From Chitinophaga pinensis (GTDB lineage: Bacteria > Planctomycetota > Phycisphaerae > Phycisphaerales > SM1A02), in contig CALQCP020000046.1 in the NCBI GenBank assembly GCA_943329105.2, positions 1-11,739 of the forward strand: a DNA stretch of 11,739 nt. The letters are read 5' to 3'. This document shows, in pieces, positions 1 through 7,282 of this stretch. The notes under the pieces are model-generated. The model saw only the letters and a list, made by a program, of their open reading frames with translations. It made no database searches and was not told the DNA's origin. The first letter of the stretch is position 1. Every line of letters begins with the position of its first letter. A program made the translations under genes and the position numbers.

Positions 1-392
1 TCCTCAACGGCCATGGCACCCTGCATGGCTAAGGCGCGCCCAGCGACTACGGGGTCGTTGCTTCGTGCGGCAATGGCAAAGGCACTGCGTGCTTCCTCGT
101 TCTTACTCAATTCGTTGGCGGACCGTCCCACCATGTATGCCGCCTGTTGGCGCAACCCCTGATCGGTGGACTGTGACTGCACATCCTTGGAGATTCGCAG
201 GCATTCGGCGTACCGCTTGGCGTCGTACGCACGCAGTGCATCGTCCAGATTTGCCGTGGTTTCCTGTTGGCAGCCGCCTGCCACGAGTGCCGCAGCGCAC
301 AGGATTTGCGCGGTTCGAAGGGCAGTTACTCGGGGGGTCAGCCCAGCAATTGTCGCCAAGAGTGCATGGGGTTTGGTGGCGGTCCTTCGCAC
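1..392 (-). CDS. TPR-like lipoprotein, 5' part (runs off left edge)
   Basis: This frame is open on the minus strand from 425 to the window edge. It encodes a lipoprotein-type signal: arginines, a hydrophobic stretch A-Q-I-L-C-A-A-A-L-V, then A-G-G-C, with the candidate lipidated Cys encoded at 270-272. The mature part is helical and resembles tetratricopeptide repeats (A-Y-D-A-K-R-Y-A-E-C-L, later Y-M-V-G-R-S-A-N-E-L and E-E-A-R-S-A-F). It probably acts as an envelope-anchored scaffold; the function is unknown. There is no ATG in frame upstream of the signal. GTG at 392 (Cys41) or TTG at 359 (Cys30) are candidates, and neither has a clear SD. The TTG gives a more usual signal length. A good SD (AAGGAG) with an ATG at 438 exists just upstream but in another frame. 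The gene is divergent from the acyl-CoA synthetase. The reading frame is fairly certain; the start is not. Confidence 0.62.
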   Translation of the reverse strand, partial: MRRTATKPHALLATIAGLTPRVTALRTAQILCAAALVAGGCQQETTANLDDALRAYDAKRYAECLRISKDVQSQSTDQGLRQQAAYMVGRSANELSKNEEARSAFAIAARSNDPVVAGRALAMQGAMAVE

Positions 393-436
393 GAATGTAT
401 GGTATCGACGCGCGGAATCCTTCCGCTACACGAAAC

Positions 437-1912
437 ATGCCACTCCTTCGACAGATTCAATGGAGCTTGACCCGCCGCGCCTTCCGTCCGGTTGCTGTGG
501 ATGACTTCCGCACCTGGACCGGCGCCACCACCCTGGTGGCATCCTGGCACCTGGCGCGTGCCGTGCAGCAGCAGAGTTCGGCCCGCAACGTGGGCATCCT
601 GCTGCCCACATCCGGGATGTTTGCTCCGGCTCTCCTTGGTATCTGGGCAGCCGGTCGCACCGCGGTGCCGCTCAACTACTTGCTCTCGCGCAGCGACCTG
701 GAGTACATCGCCAAAGATGCCGGGCTTGATGCAGTCATCACTGTGGGGCCAATGCTGGACTTGATTGGCGGCCCGCTTCCTGGACTGGAAGTCATTCGTC
801 TGGACAAGATGCGATTCACTGGCATTCCGCCGGTTCGGTTTGGTCCGTCTGCTGCGTCTGATGACACCATGGTCATTCTCTACACAAGCGGTACCAGTGG
901 TCGACCGAAGGGCGTGATGCTCTCCGACCGCAATCTCACCGAGAACGTGAAGCAAGTCTTTGAGTGGGCAGCATTTGATCAGCACGACATCATGCTTGGT
1001 GTGCTGCCGCAGTTCCACAGCTTTGGAATGACCGTCCTGACACTCTTACCACTCGCCAGCGGATGCTTGGCGGTGTACACGGCTCGCTTTGTGCCAGCCA
1101 AGTTGTTTGAACTTGCTCGTGTGCATAAGCCAACGGTGTTTGTTGCCATCCCTTCGATGTTCAACGCGATGCTGCACACCCGCAACGTGGATCCCACGGA
1201 TTTCAGCAGCGTTCGCTACGTGGTTTCCGGCGGCGAACCGTTGCCGGATAAGGTTGCTGCGACATTCTTTGAGCGTTTCGGAAAGCGAATTAATGAGGGC
1301 TACGGCCTCACGGAAACAGCGCCGTGCACCAATTGGTGCTTGCCGGAGGAGTACCGCCCGCATTCCGTGGGGCGTGCGCTACCGCGCGTTGAAGAGCGGA
1401 TTGTTGCACCGGATGGCCGCGTGCTTGGCCGAAATGAAGACGGCGAGATTCGAATCAAGGGAGCCAATGTCATGAAGGGGTACTACAACCTTCCGGACTT
1501 GACGGCCAGCGTCTTTGATGAGCATGGGTACTTCAAGACCGGCGATATGGGTCGCATTGATGATGACGGATTCCTGTTCATCACTGGACGCATCAAAGAG
1601 ATGTTGATTATCGCGGGCGAGAATGTGTTTCCGCGCGAGATAGAAGAAGTGGTTGCGCACCATCCGTTCGTGAAGGATGCTGCAGTGGTTGGCCTGCAGG
1701 ATCCATCGCGCGGCGAGGTACCGATTTGCTTTGTTGAATTGAAGGAAGGCGTTGAATGGGACGAGCAAGCCGTTCGTGCCTTTGTGCGCGAAAAACTTCC
1801 GCCCTACAAAGTTCCGCGCGAGTTTCGCGTGGTTGAACTGTTGCCGCGTAATCCCACGGGCAAGATCATGCGACGAGCACTTTCAGAACTGCTGAAGGCC
1901 GAAGGCGCTTGA
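437..1912 (+). CDS. AMP-forming acyl-CoA synthetase / ligase
   Basis: This 491-aa member of the class I adenylate-forming (ANL) superfamily activates a carboxylic acid as acyl-AMP and normally transfers it to CoA. The family motifs occur in order: phosphate-binding loop Y-T-S-G-T-S-G-R-P-K-G (149-159), S-G-G-E-P-L-P (264-270), E-G-Y-G-L-T-E-T (287-294), K-T-G-D (367-370), T-G-R-I-K-E (383-388), G-E-N-V-F-P-R-E-I-E-E (394-404) and P-T-G-K-I with the catalytic Lys at 476. The pattern fits fatty-acyl-CoA ligases (FadD-like); the N-terminal half also recalls the acyl-ACP synthetase part of Aas, so substrate and acceptor are open. The frame stays open back to 65, but that part lies antisense to the lipoprotein and has no family resemblance. 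ATG 437 is preferred; ATG 395 is also in frame. Neither has a convincing SD. The N-terminus is slightly short. The gene stands alone. Confidence 0.9.
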   Translation: MPLLRQIQWSLTRRAFRPVAVDDFRTWTGATTLVASWHLARAVQQQSSARNVGILLPTSGMFAPALLGIWAAGRTAVPLNYLLSRSDLEYIAKDAGLDAVITVGPMLDLIGGPLPGLEVIRLDKMRFTGIPPVRFGPSAASDDTMVILYTSGTSGRPKGVMLSDRNLTENVKQVFEWAAFDQHDIMLGVLPQFHSFGMTVLTLLPLASGCLAVYTARFVPAKLFELARVHKPTVFVAIPSMFNAMLHTRNVDPTDFSSVRYVVSGGEPLPDKVAATFFERFGKRINEGYGLTETAPCTNWCLPEEYRPHSVGRALPRVEERIVAPDGRVLGRNEDGEIRIKGANVMKGYYNLPDLTASVFDEHGYFKTGDMGRIDDDGFLFITGRIKEMLIIAGENVFPREIEEVVAHHPFVKDAAVVGLQDPSRGEVPICFVELKEGVEWDEQAVRAFVREKLPPYKVPREFRVVELLPRNPTGKIMRRALSELLKAEGA

Positions 1913-1989
1913 ACTGAGCGGCGCGCTCGCTTCACTGACGGGTTGACGGTCTCCGGCTTGACGCTGACCTCGCAGTCGCATCCCGGCAT

Positions 1990-3813
1990 TCAGGGACACG
2001 CGCCCCACGCGCCAAGTAGCAGTCCAAGATCCGCGCCGTTGATCTGGCCGTCCAGATTCAAATCGCCCAGTCCATAGAAGCCCCAATTGCCAAGCAGCAG
2101 ACCGAGGTCGGCGCCATTGACAACATGATCGCGGTTCAGGTCTGGGGGGCAGAATGCGGGGCAGATTGGGCCAGGTGCGGTCAGTGAAATGCGTCCAGCT
2201 CCAGCGATCTGCGAGGTTTCTCCACCGACCCGAATCAAGTAGGTGTTGCCGCACACTGAAGAGAACTGCACGCGCGCGCCGGTGCTCGGGCTGCAAATCA
2301 CGCTGCTCGAACCGCAGCCAACCACCGTCGGTAACGCGCATGTGCCTCCGTAGACCACGATACGCAGGTCAGTTGCCGCGCCGCAGGTGTTGACTACCAC
2401 GTTGCCGGAGCGTTCGCCGTTATAGGAGTACCACAGGTCCGGACCGATGTTGACACCGGTGCCAGATTCACACGTCACAGGAATTCCGGGCGCTTCAACC
2501 GCCGCGCGCATGGTGCTGAACTCGATGGTCTCCCCAATACTGATTGGCAGCGCACCGGCGCAGGTGTCGTTTGCTGGAATTGGTGCGCCGCAGGTGACGG
2601 CTGCTTGACGAGCGCAGTCAAAGTCCCACGTGCTGCTGCAGCAGAATGGGTCGATCACGCAGGTGGCGCTGCAGCAGGTGGCGTTGTTGCAGCCGGGACT
2701 TGCATGCACTTCAAAGCATGGGCCAGCATTGATTGAGCAGACCGGTGAGCAGCCGAGTTGCGAAACGTCAACGCGCACGTTGTAGCGCGGAATGGAATCG
2801 CACAGGATATTGGCGCTGGCACCCACGGTTGGGAATGTTCCTGGTGCCACAAGTACCCAGTAGTTGCCGGGGGCTATGCATGCCGCGGCGGTGACATCGA
2901 CGCAATTGGGGGAGTTGACCTTGATCAGTGCCGCTGGAATATTCACTGGGCACGAAGCAGGAACCAAGACTGCAAACGTTGGAATAGTGGATGCCAAGTG
3001 CAGGGTGGCGCGAGCCAGGCCGTCGCCATCTGCATCGGGAATGGTGATCGAATAGATATCGCGATCGCCGTTCCACACTCCCTCAACTACGACTCCATTC
3101 AGTTGCCCGCATGCGCCGCCGCTGGCCAACATCGGCGTGGGTGTTTGCCCGGCGCTTTCGCATGGGTCATTGTTGCGCGTGCCGCATGTTTCTGGTTCAG
3201 TGGTGGCGTTGGCTGGACATGCCAGCGTGCATCCGCCGCAATACTGGACTGCCCAATTCACGCAGAATTGATCCCACGCACCGGAGCAGCACGAAGGGTC
3301 GACACCGCACACCACATTGCAGCACGCGGTGTCTTCACAGCCGGGGGTGGAGTGCAATGCTGTGCAGCCGCCTTGACCGGGGAGACCGCATTGCACTGGT
3401 GGACCAGCGACGCAGTAGAAATCAGCTTCAAAGACACAGGTGCTGTCCCAACTGATAGTGCAGCAACTTGGATCGACTGCGCAGACGGAACTGCAGCAGG
3501 TACCGTCGGAGCACGCTCCGTTGTTGTGAGGCGTGGTGCACAGGCCACTGGCCGTGGCTCCGCACAAACCAACGCAATTTGAATCAGCGGTCGCTGCACA
3601 GCCGGCATCCCACGTCACCAGGCAGCACTCGGGCTTTATGGCGCACACGGTGCTGCAGCAATCGCTGTCGGAGCATCCGGGCAGCGTGTGTGCGGTGAGA
3701 CAACTATCGGTGCCGTTGCCGCAATTTTGTGCGTTGCTGCATGGAGCGAAAACCAAAGCCAGCGACGTGGCGAGGGCTACCAGTGCAGATGACAGTGTGT
3801 GTGCGAAGTTCAT
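1990..3813 (-). CDS. Secreted cysteine-module protein with dockerin-like C-terminus (607 aa)
   Basis: This is an exported mosaic protein of unknown function. The signal peptide (1-28) likely ends S-N-A before Q29. Four copies of a gapless 43-residue module follow at 38-80, 92-134, 150-192 and 366-408. Each has C-x3-H-x4-C-x4-CC-x3-C-x5-CC-x3-W-D-x2-C-x7-C. Between modules 3 and 4 (about 195-356) lies a beta-rich region resembling pre-peptidase C-terminal (PPC) domains, with W-N-G-D-R-D-I-Y. Residues 413-546 form one unit of the N-D-x-C beta-sandwich type that is repeated in the neighbouring gene. The C-terminus (555-607) has two EF-hand-like loops, 558-569 and 584-595, as in type I dockerins; the first has His where Gly is usual. 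No catalytic motif is visible. It is probably surface-attached or matrix-associated. No clear SD precedes the ATG. It lies 119 bp downstream of the related gene at 3933-6458 and may be co-transcribed with it. Confidence 0.88.
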   Translation of the reverse strand: MNFAHTLSSALVALATSLALVFAPCSNAQNCGNGTDSCLTAHTLPGCSDSDCCSTVCAIKPECCLVTWDAGCAATADSNCVGLCGATASGLCTTPHNNGACSDGTCCSSVCAVDPSCCTISWDSTCVFEADFYCVAGPPVQCGLPGQGGCTALHSTPGCEDTACCNVVCGVDPSCCSGAWDQFCVNWAVQYCGGCTLACPANATTEPETCGTRNNDPCESAGQTPTPMLASGGACGQLNGVVVEGVWNGDRDIYSITIPDADGDGLARATLHLASTIPTFAVLVPASCPVNIPAALIKVNSPNCVDVTAAACIAPGNYWVLVAPGTFPTVGASANILCDSIPRYNVRVDVSQLGCSPVCSINAGPCFEVHASPGCNNATCCSATCVIDPFCCSSTWDFDCARQAAVTCGAPIPANDTCAGALPISIGETIEFSTMRAAVEAPGIPVTCESGTGVNIGPDLWYSYNGERSGNVVVNTCGAATDLRIVVYGGTCALPTVVGCGSSSVICSPSTGARVQFSSVCGNTYLIRVGGETSQIAGAGRISLTAPGPICPAFCPPDLNRDHVVNGADLGLLLGNWGFYGLGDLNLDGQINGADLGLLLGAWGACP

Positions 3814-3932
3814 CGGGGAATATCAGTGGCAGTATCGGGGGAGTGTTTCGGCGTTGAGATGCTATCCAAGGTTCGCAGATGTACCGTCATCGGCTGCATC
3901 AAAGGCAGTAATGACCAATGTTCAATGGCAAC

Positions 3933-6458
3933 TTATCCAGTGCAGTTCCCCCACGCACCGAGCAAGAGTCCCAAATCGGAACCATTCACGATGCCGTTGT
4001 GGTCGAGGTCGCCGATCCCACTGAAGCCCCAGTTTCCGAGCATGAGGCCGAGATCGCTGCCAGTAACCGCCCCATCGTGATTCAAGTCAGCTGGGCACGG
4101 CGAAATGCATGGGACACTTCCTTCGGAAATGTTCAGCGTTCCGCTACCAAATCCAGCCGATCCCCATGAACCGATTCGAATCCAATAGGTTCCACCGCAC
4201 GAGAGCGTGGCGGTCATCGCGCTGAGATTGCCGCACGAGTCATCGTTGCACGCGATGACGGTGGCGCCGCTGCTCTCCGGGCAACCGGTCCACAGTTCAA
4301 GACGTGTATCGAAGGTAGCTCCGGCGCAGGTGGAGAAGGTGGCCGCTCCGTTGAACGCAGGCGTGAAGGAGAACCACACATCATTGAAGAATCCGTCGCC
4401 AATGCAGTCGCCCGAGGGAGCAGTGGGGGCGTTGCTGACCGCCGCTGTGTTGTCAAACGCATTGGCGCCAGTCTGCGCGACGATTGCAGTTGCACAGCTG
4501 TCGTTGACTGGCTGCGGAATGACGGTGAATGTCACCGTGCCGGTGCCAGTGGAGTCATAGCCACCAAGGCGCACACGCATGGTCGTTTGGCCATCGGAAA
4601 GAATATCGATGCGGCTGGTGAGTCCATCGCAACCGGCGTAATCGTCGTTGCAAGCGAGTGTTGATCCGTCACAACGGTCGTAGGCGGCCAGCCGCGTGTC
4701 GAAGCTCGCAGTCCCGCACGTGGTGATGCGGGCGACACCTGCGCTTGGCGTCCATGAATACCAGACGTCGCGGGTGATGCCGGTGCCGGTACCTTCATCA
4801 CACAGTGGATCCATCGGTTGTGGCGAGTTTGTGGCGAGGCGAGTGTCAAAGGTGAGCGCAGCACCGACTGCGGGCACCACCCGCGCAGTGGCGCATTCAT
4901 CATTACTTGGTGGGGTGGCATCACATGGACTGGCGTTCAGTACCAGTACATAGTTGTTGGATTCGCCAGTGCCGCAGGGGAATCCGGAGAACACCGTTGT
5001 AGCAATCAGCAGGCGATAGGTTCCGGCTGCAACGCAGGCGGTCGCGGTGCCGGGGCACGATGCTGCATCTGGGTTGCTTGAAGCAAGTACTGTCGGCGAG
5101 CAGAGATTGTCCAACAGGAAGACCCTTCCGGGGCCCTTTGAATAAAGTTCCAGCGAGATGGTGGAACCAGCAGCGACGGTGAATTGGTAAAAATCAGTGT
5201 CGCGGGTATCGCCATTTGCCCAGTAGGTTCCGCGCACGCGCGCACCGACAGCAATCGTTTGCACCGGAGTGCCTGCGCTGTTGCAACCGCCGTTCAGATC
5301 GGAGCCGCACGGTTCCGCTTCGGTGATGTTGAACGAAGGGAGGGTGCATGTTCCCGCTCCGCATGAAGTGCACAGGAGGCTGGCTCGAACGGCGCAAGTG
5401 GCGTCCCAACTGCCGTTACTGGAGCAGCAATACGGATCTTCATTGCACACCAAGCTGCAGCAGGCAGCGTCGGAGCAGAATGGCGTTGCGGCTGCCACGC
5501 AGCAGTCATTGGTGCTGGTTCCGCATGCCGGTGGAGGCGGAGCGTTTGGGGTGATTTGTAGTTGCCCGGCGCCAGCGCTGGTGACATCAAATCCACCGAC
5601 GGCAATCTTGTAGGTGCTGCCCGCAGTCGCCGCAAATTGAAGTTTGCTCGTGAAGGTGGCGCAGCCAGTGGAATCATCATTGCAGGCAATGACGCTCGCG
5701 GAGCTGCACGAGGCAAAGACAGCAATCCGAGTATCAAACGCAGCTAATCCGCACGTCGAAAGTTCAAGATTCCCTGACGAGGTTGCTAGGTAGGAGAACC
5801 AACGAACGCGGTGCATGATGTCGTCGCCGGCAGATCCGAGGTCGCATAGCCCGGCGAGGTTGATGTTCTCAGTGGAGGCCACTGTGTTAAACGCGTTGAG
5901 GCCACTGACCGCGGCGATGGCAGTGGCGCACGTCGCGCCGCCGGTGTCGGTTGATCCGTCCGAGGCGATGTTCACGCTGCCCACACCGACAGTGGTTGAT
6001 CCAAATCCACCGATCGCAATGTAATAGGCAGTGCCAGCGAGTGCGGGGAAGGTAACTTTCGAGGCCCACGCTTGGCCAGTGGTAATCGTGCAACCCGCAG
6101 TGTCATCATTGCATGCAATGACTGACGCAAAGTTGGAGCAATTGGTGAATACAGCGATCTTGGAATCAAACGCCACCGAGCCGCACGTGCGCGCGATGTA
6201 GGTGCCGTTGGCAGGTGCTACAAACCGAACCCACGTGGCGTTGTAGATGATGTCAGTTCCAATGGCTGAGACGTCGCAGATGCCCGTGAGGTTGACGGTG
6301 TTGCCGGCAGTAGTGGTAATGGCGGTGTCGCCGAGTGATGCGGTGAGCGGTGCTGCACACGTTTGTGCATACGCATGCTGCCCAACCAGCGGCGCCAACA
6401 CCGTCGCTACCGCGATGGCGGCTCGGCGCGCGCATGTTGATACGGGGTGGGAGGTCAT
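3933..6458 (-). CDS. Secreted repeat protein with dockerin-like C-terminus (841 aa)
   Basis: This is a paralogous-type partner of the adjacent 607-aa protein, with unknown function. Domains in order: signal peptide 1-31 (cleavage after A-Y-A); two beta-sandwich repeats (about 34-166 and 176-303); one nine-cysteine module (319-363) with a two-residue insertion before its Trp and Ala in place of His; a PPC-like domain (about 371-512, with W-A-N-G-D-T-R-D-T-D-F-Y); two more beta-sandwich repeats (517-646 and 651-778); and a dockerin-like tag with EF-hand loops 791-802 and 817-828. Each sandwich repeat carries T-C-G/A-x-x-x-F-D-T/S-R/K, and C-N-D-D about 20 residues later. The frame extends to an ATG at 6524, but ATG 6458 is preferred because it places the signal peptide at the N-terminus and has AGGA about 10 nt upstream. 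It is probably exported and possibly calcium-dependent. No enzyme signature is seen. Confidence 0.88.
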   Translation of the reverse strand: MTSHPVSTCARRAAIAVATVLAPLVGQHAYAQTCAAPLTASLGDTAITTTAGNTVNLTGICDVSAIGTDIIYNATWVRFVAPANGTYIARTCGSVAFDSKIAVFTNCSNFASVIACNDDTAGCTITTGQAWASKVTFPALAGTAYYIAIGGFGSTTVGVGSVNIASDGSTDTGGATCATAIAAVSGLNAFNTVASTENINLAGLCDLGSAGDDIMHRVRWFSYLATSSGNLELSTCGLAAFDTRIAVFASCSSASVIACNDDSTGCATFTSKLQFAATAGSTYKIAVGGFDVTSAGAGQLQITPNAPPPPACGTSTNDCCVAAATPFCSDAACCSLVCNEDPYCCSSNGSWDATCAVRASLLCTSCGAGTCTLPSFNITEAEPCGSDLNGGCNSAGTPVQTIAVGARVRGTYWANGDTRDTDFYQFTVAAGSTISLELYSKGPGRVFLLDNLCSPTVLASSNPDAASCPGTATACVAAGTYRLLIATTVFSGFPCGTGESNNYVLVLNASPCDATPPSNDECATARVVPAVGAALTFDTRLATNSPQPMDPLCDEGTGTGITRDVWYSWTPSAGVARITTCGTASFDTRLAAYDRCDGSTLACNDDYAGCDGLTSRIDILSDGQTTMRVRLGGYDSTGTGTVTFTVIPQPVNDSCATAIVAQTGANAFDNTAAVSNAPTAPSGDCIGDGFFNDVWFSFTPAFNGAATFSTCAGATFDTRLELWTGCPESSGATVIACNDDSCGNLSAMTATLSCGGTYWIRIGSWGSAGFGSGTLNISEGSVPCISPCPADLNHDGAVTGSDLGLMLGNWGFSGIGDLDHNGIVNGSDLGLLLGAWGNCTG

Positions 6459-6490
6459 CTCGCGGCGGTCCTGTGCGTGCTCTGGCGATT

Positions 6491-6512
6491 CATCCGGGCC
6501 GTGCCCGGGATG
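6491..6512 (-). other. Hairpin in leader of the 841-aa gene
   Basis: An inverted repeat (6491-6499 and 6503-6512, loop of 3) forms a nine-pair GC-rich stem with one bulged base. It lies 33 nt upstream of the preferred ATG at 6458, so it would sit in the 5' leader of the mRNA. It has no T-run, so it is not an ordinary terminator. If translation actually began at 6524 it would be coding. A regulatory role is only a possibility. Confidence 0.3.
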
Positions 6513-6524
6513 CGGTTGAACCAT

Positions 6525-6814
6525 GGCCGACTTCGACCATCGTTCTCGGCAATTGTGACGTAATCGTGTCGTGTTTCATACGGTCAATCAAGGCATTTGC
6601 GCTCGGAAATCCCCAACTTATTGCACACATACTGGGCATGTGAGTGAATAGTTCAAACTTTGCCTACGTTTCGGTTCTCGGCGGGCGGATCCGTGCTGGG
6701 GCGGCGGGCAAGCGGACCGCCGGTCGTTAGACTTCTAGGACTCTGAGGATGGCTTTTCTGCCGCCGTGGCAGAAGCACAAGCCTCTGGGAAGACCTGACT
6801 TTGAGAACACACCC
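6525..6814. other. Divergent intergenic region, no gene seen
   Basis: About 290 bases separate the outward-facing 841-aa protein gene (minus) and peroxiredoxin gene (plus), so both promoters should lie here. The middle (about 6530-6670) is more AT-rich than the flanks, as expected of promoter DNA. I could not find a convincing -35/-10 pair on either strand. The right end (6749-6814) is open in the peroxiredoxin frame but does not resemble that family. Confidence 0.4.
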
Positions 6815-7282
6815 ATGTCCGTGACCATCGGTTCCCACGCGCCAGCCTTCAAACTCCCCGCACGCCCTGGACACGAAGTCGACGTCGGCAACGTCATCGG
6901 CCATCAGAAGGTGGTACTGCTCTTCATCCCCTTGGCGTTCAGCCCCGTGTGCACCACCGAGTTCTGCACCTTCCGCGATGATTGGTCCAACTGGTCCAAG
7001 CTTGGCTGCGCGGTATTTGGCATTTCCGTTGATAGCCCGTTTGTCACCGACAAGTTCAAGCAGGAACTCTCCATTCCCTTTGACATCCTCTCTGACTTCA
7101 ACAAGGAAGTGAGCCGCACCTACGGAGCGCTCTATGAGAATCTGATGGGATTGAAGGGTGTTGGCAAGCGCGCCGCGTTCGTCATCAATGCCGCTGGCAA
7201 AGTCGTGTACGCAAAGGTGAATGATGAAGCAGGGCAGCAGGTGGACTTTGCAGCCATTCAGAGCGCGGTGGAATCATGCTGA
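6815..7282 (+). CDS. Peroxiredoxin (AhpC/TSA family; BCP/PrxQ- or AhpE-like)
   Basis: This 155-aa cytoplasmic thiol peroxidase would reduce H2O2 or organic hydroperoxides. It has a thioredoxin-like fold start (I-G-S-H-A-P-A-F-K-L-P), the strand V-V-L-L-F-I-P-L-A-F, and the active-site segment S-P-V-C-T-T-E-F-C with peroxidatic Cys46. Cys51, five residues later, is placed as the resolving Cys of the BCP/PrxQ type. G-I-S-V-D-S-P-F (69-76) and R119 in G-K-R-A-A-F-V-I are also family features. Two more Cys are at 65 and the C-terminal residue 155. The ATG at 6815 matches the family N-terminus. An in-frame ATG at 6749, with AGGA 8 nt before it, would add 22 residues without family similarity. The end overlaps the next gene by 7 bp, implying translational coupling. 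The exact subclass (1-Cys versus 2-Cys) cannot be settled from sequence alone. Confidence 0.9.
   Translation: MSVTIGSHAPAFKLPARPGHEVDVGNVIGHQKVVLLFIPLAFSPVCTTEFCTFRDDWSNWSKLGCAVFGISVDSPFVTDKFKQELSIPFDILSDFNKEVSRTYGALYENLMGLKGVGKRAAFVINAAGKVVYAKVNDEAGQQVDFAAIQSAVESC

Noticed and set aside
65..436. In-frame upstream extension of the acyl-CoA synthetase by 124 residues
   Set aside because: It is antisense to the lipoprotein gene, is rich in Arg/Pro/Trp as expected of a shadow frame, and the ligase family starts near residue 437.
338..1018. 226-codon minus-strand open frame
   Set aside because: It is antisense to the strongly supported ligase gene, with no recognisable domain or SD.
1916..1928. 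Small inverted repeat GAGCG/CGCTC after the ligase gene as a terminator
   Set aside because: The stem is only 5 bp with a 3-base loop and no T-run follows; too weak to call.
2758..3582. 274-codon plus-strand open frame
   Set aside because: It is antisense to the Cys-module protein; its Cys/Ala/Gly-rich composition mirrors the real gene.
1990..6458. Repeated short DNA motifs suggesting a CRISPR or satellite array
   Set aside because: The repeats follow codons of duplicated protein modules, are imperfect in DNA, and lack uniform spacers.
1990..6458. A true cellulosome locus because of the dockerin-like ends
   Set aside because: No cohesin, scaffoldin or glycoside hydrolase is found in the window; dockerin-like tags alone do not show a cellulosome.
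6525..6814. A sigma70 promoter for the divergent genes (for example TTGACC on the minus strand near 6585)
   Set aside because: The -35 match is good but no acceptable -10 lies at 16-18 bases.
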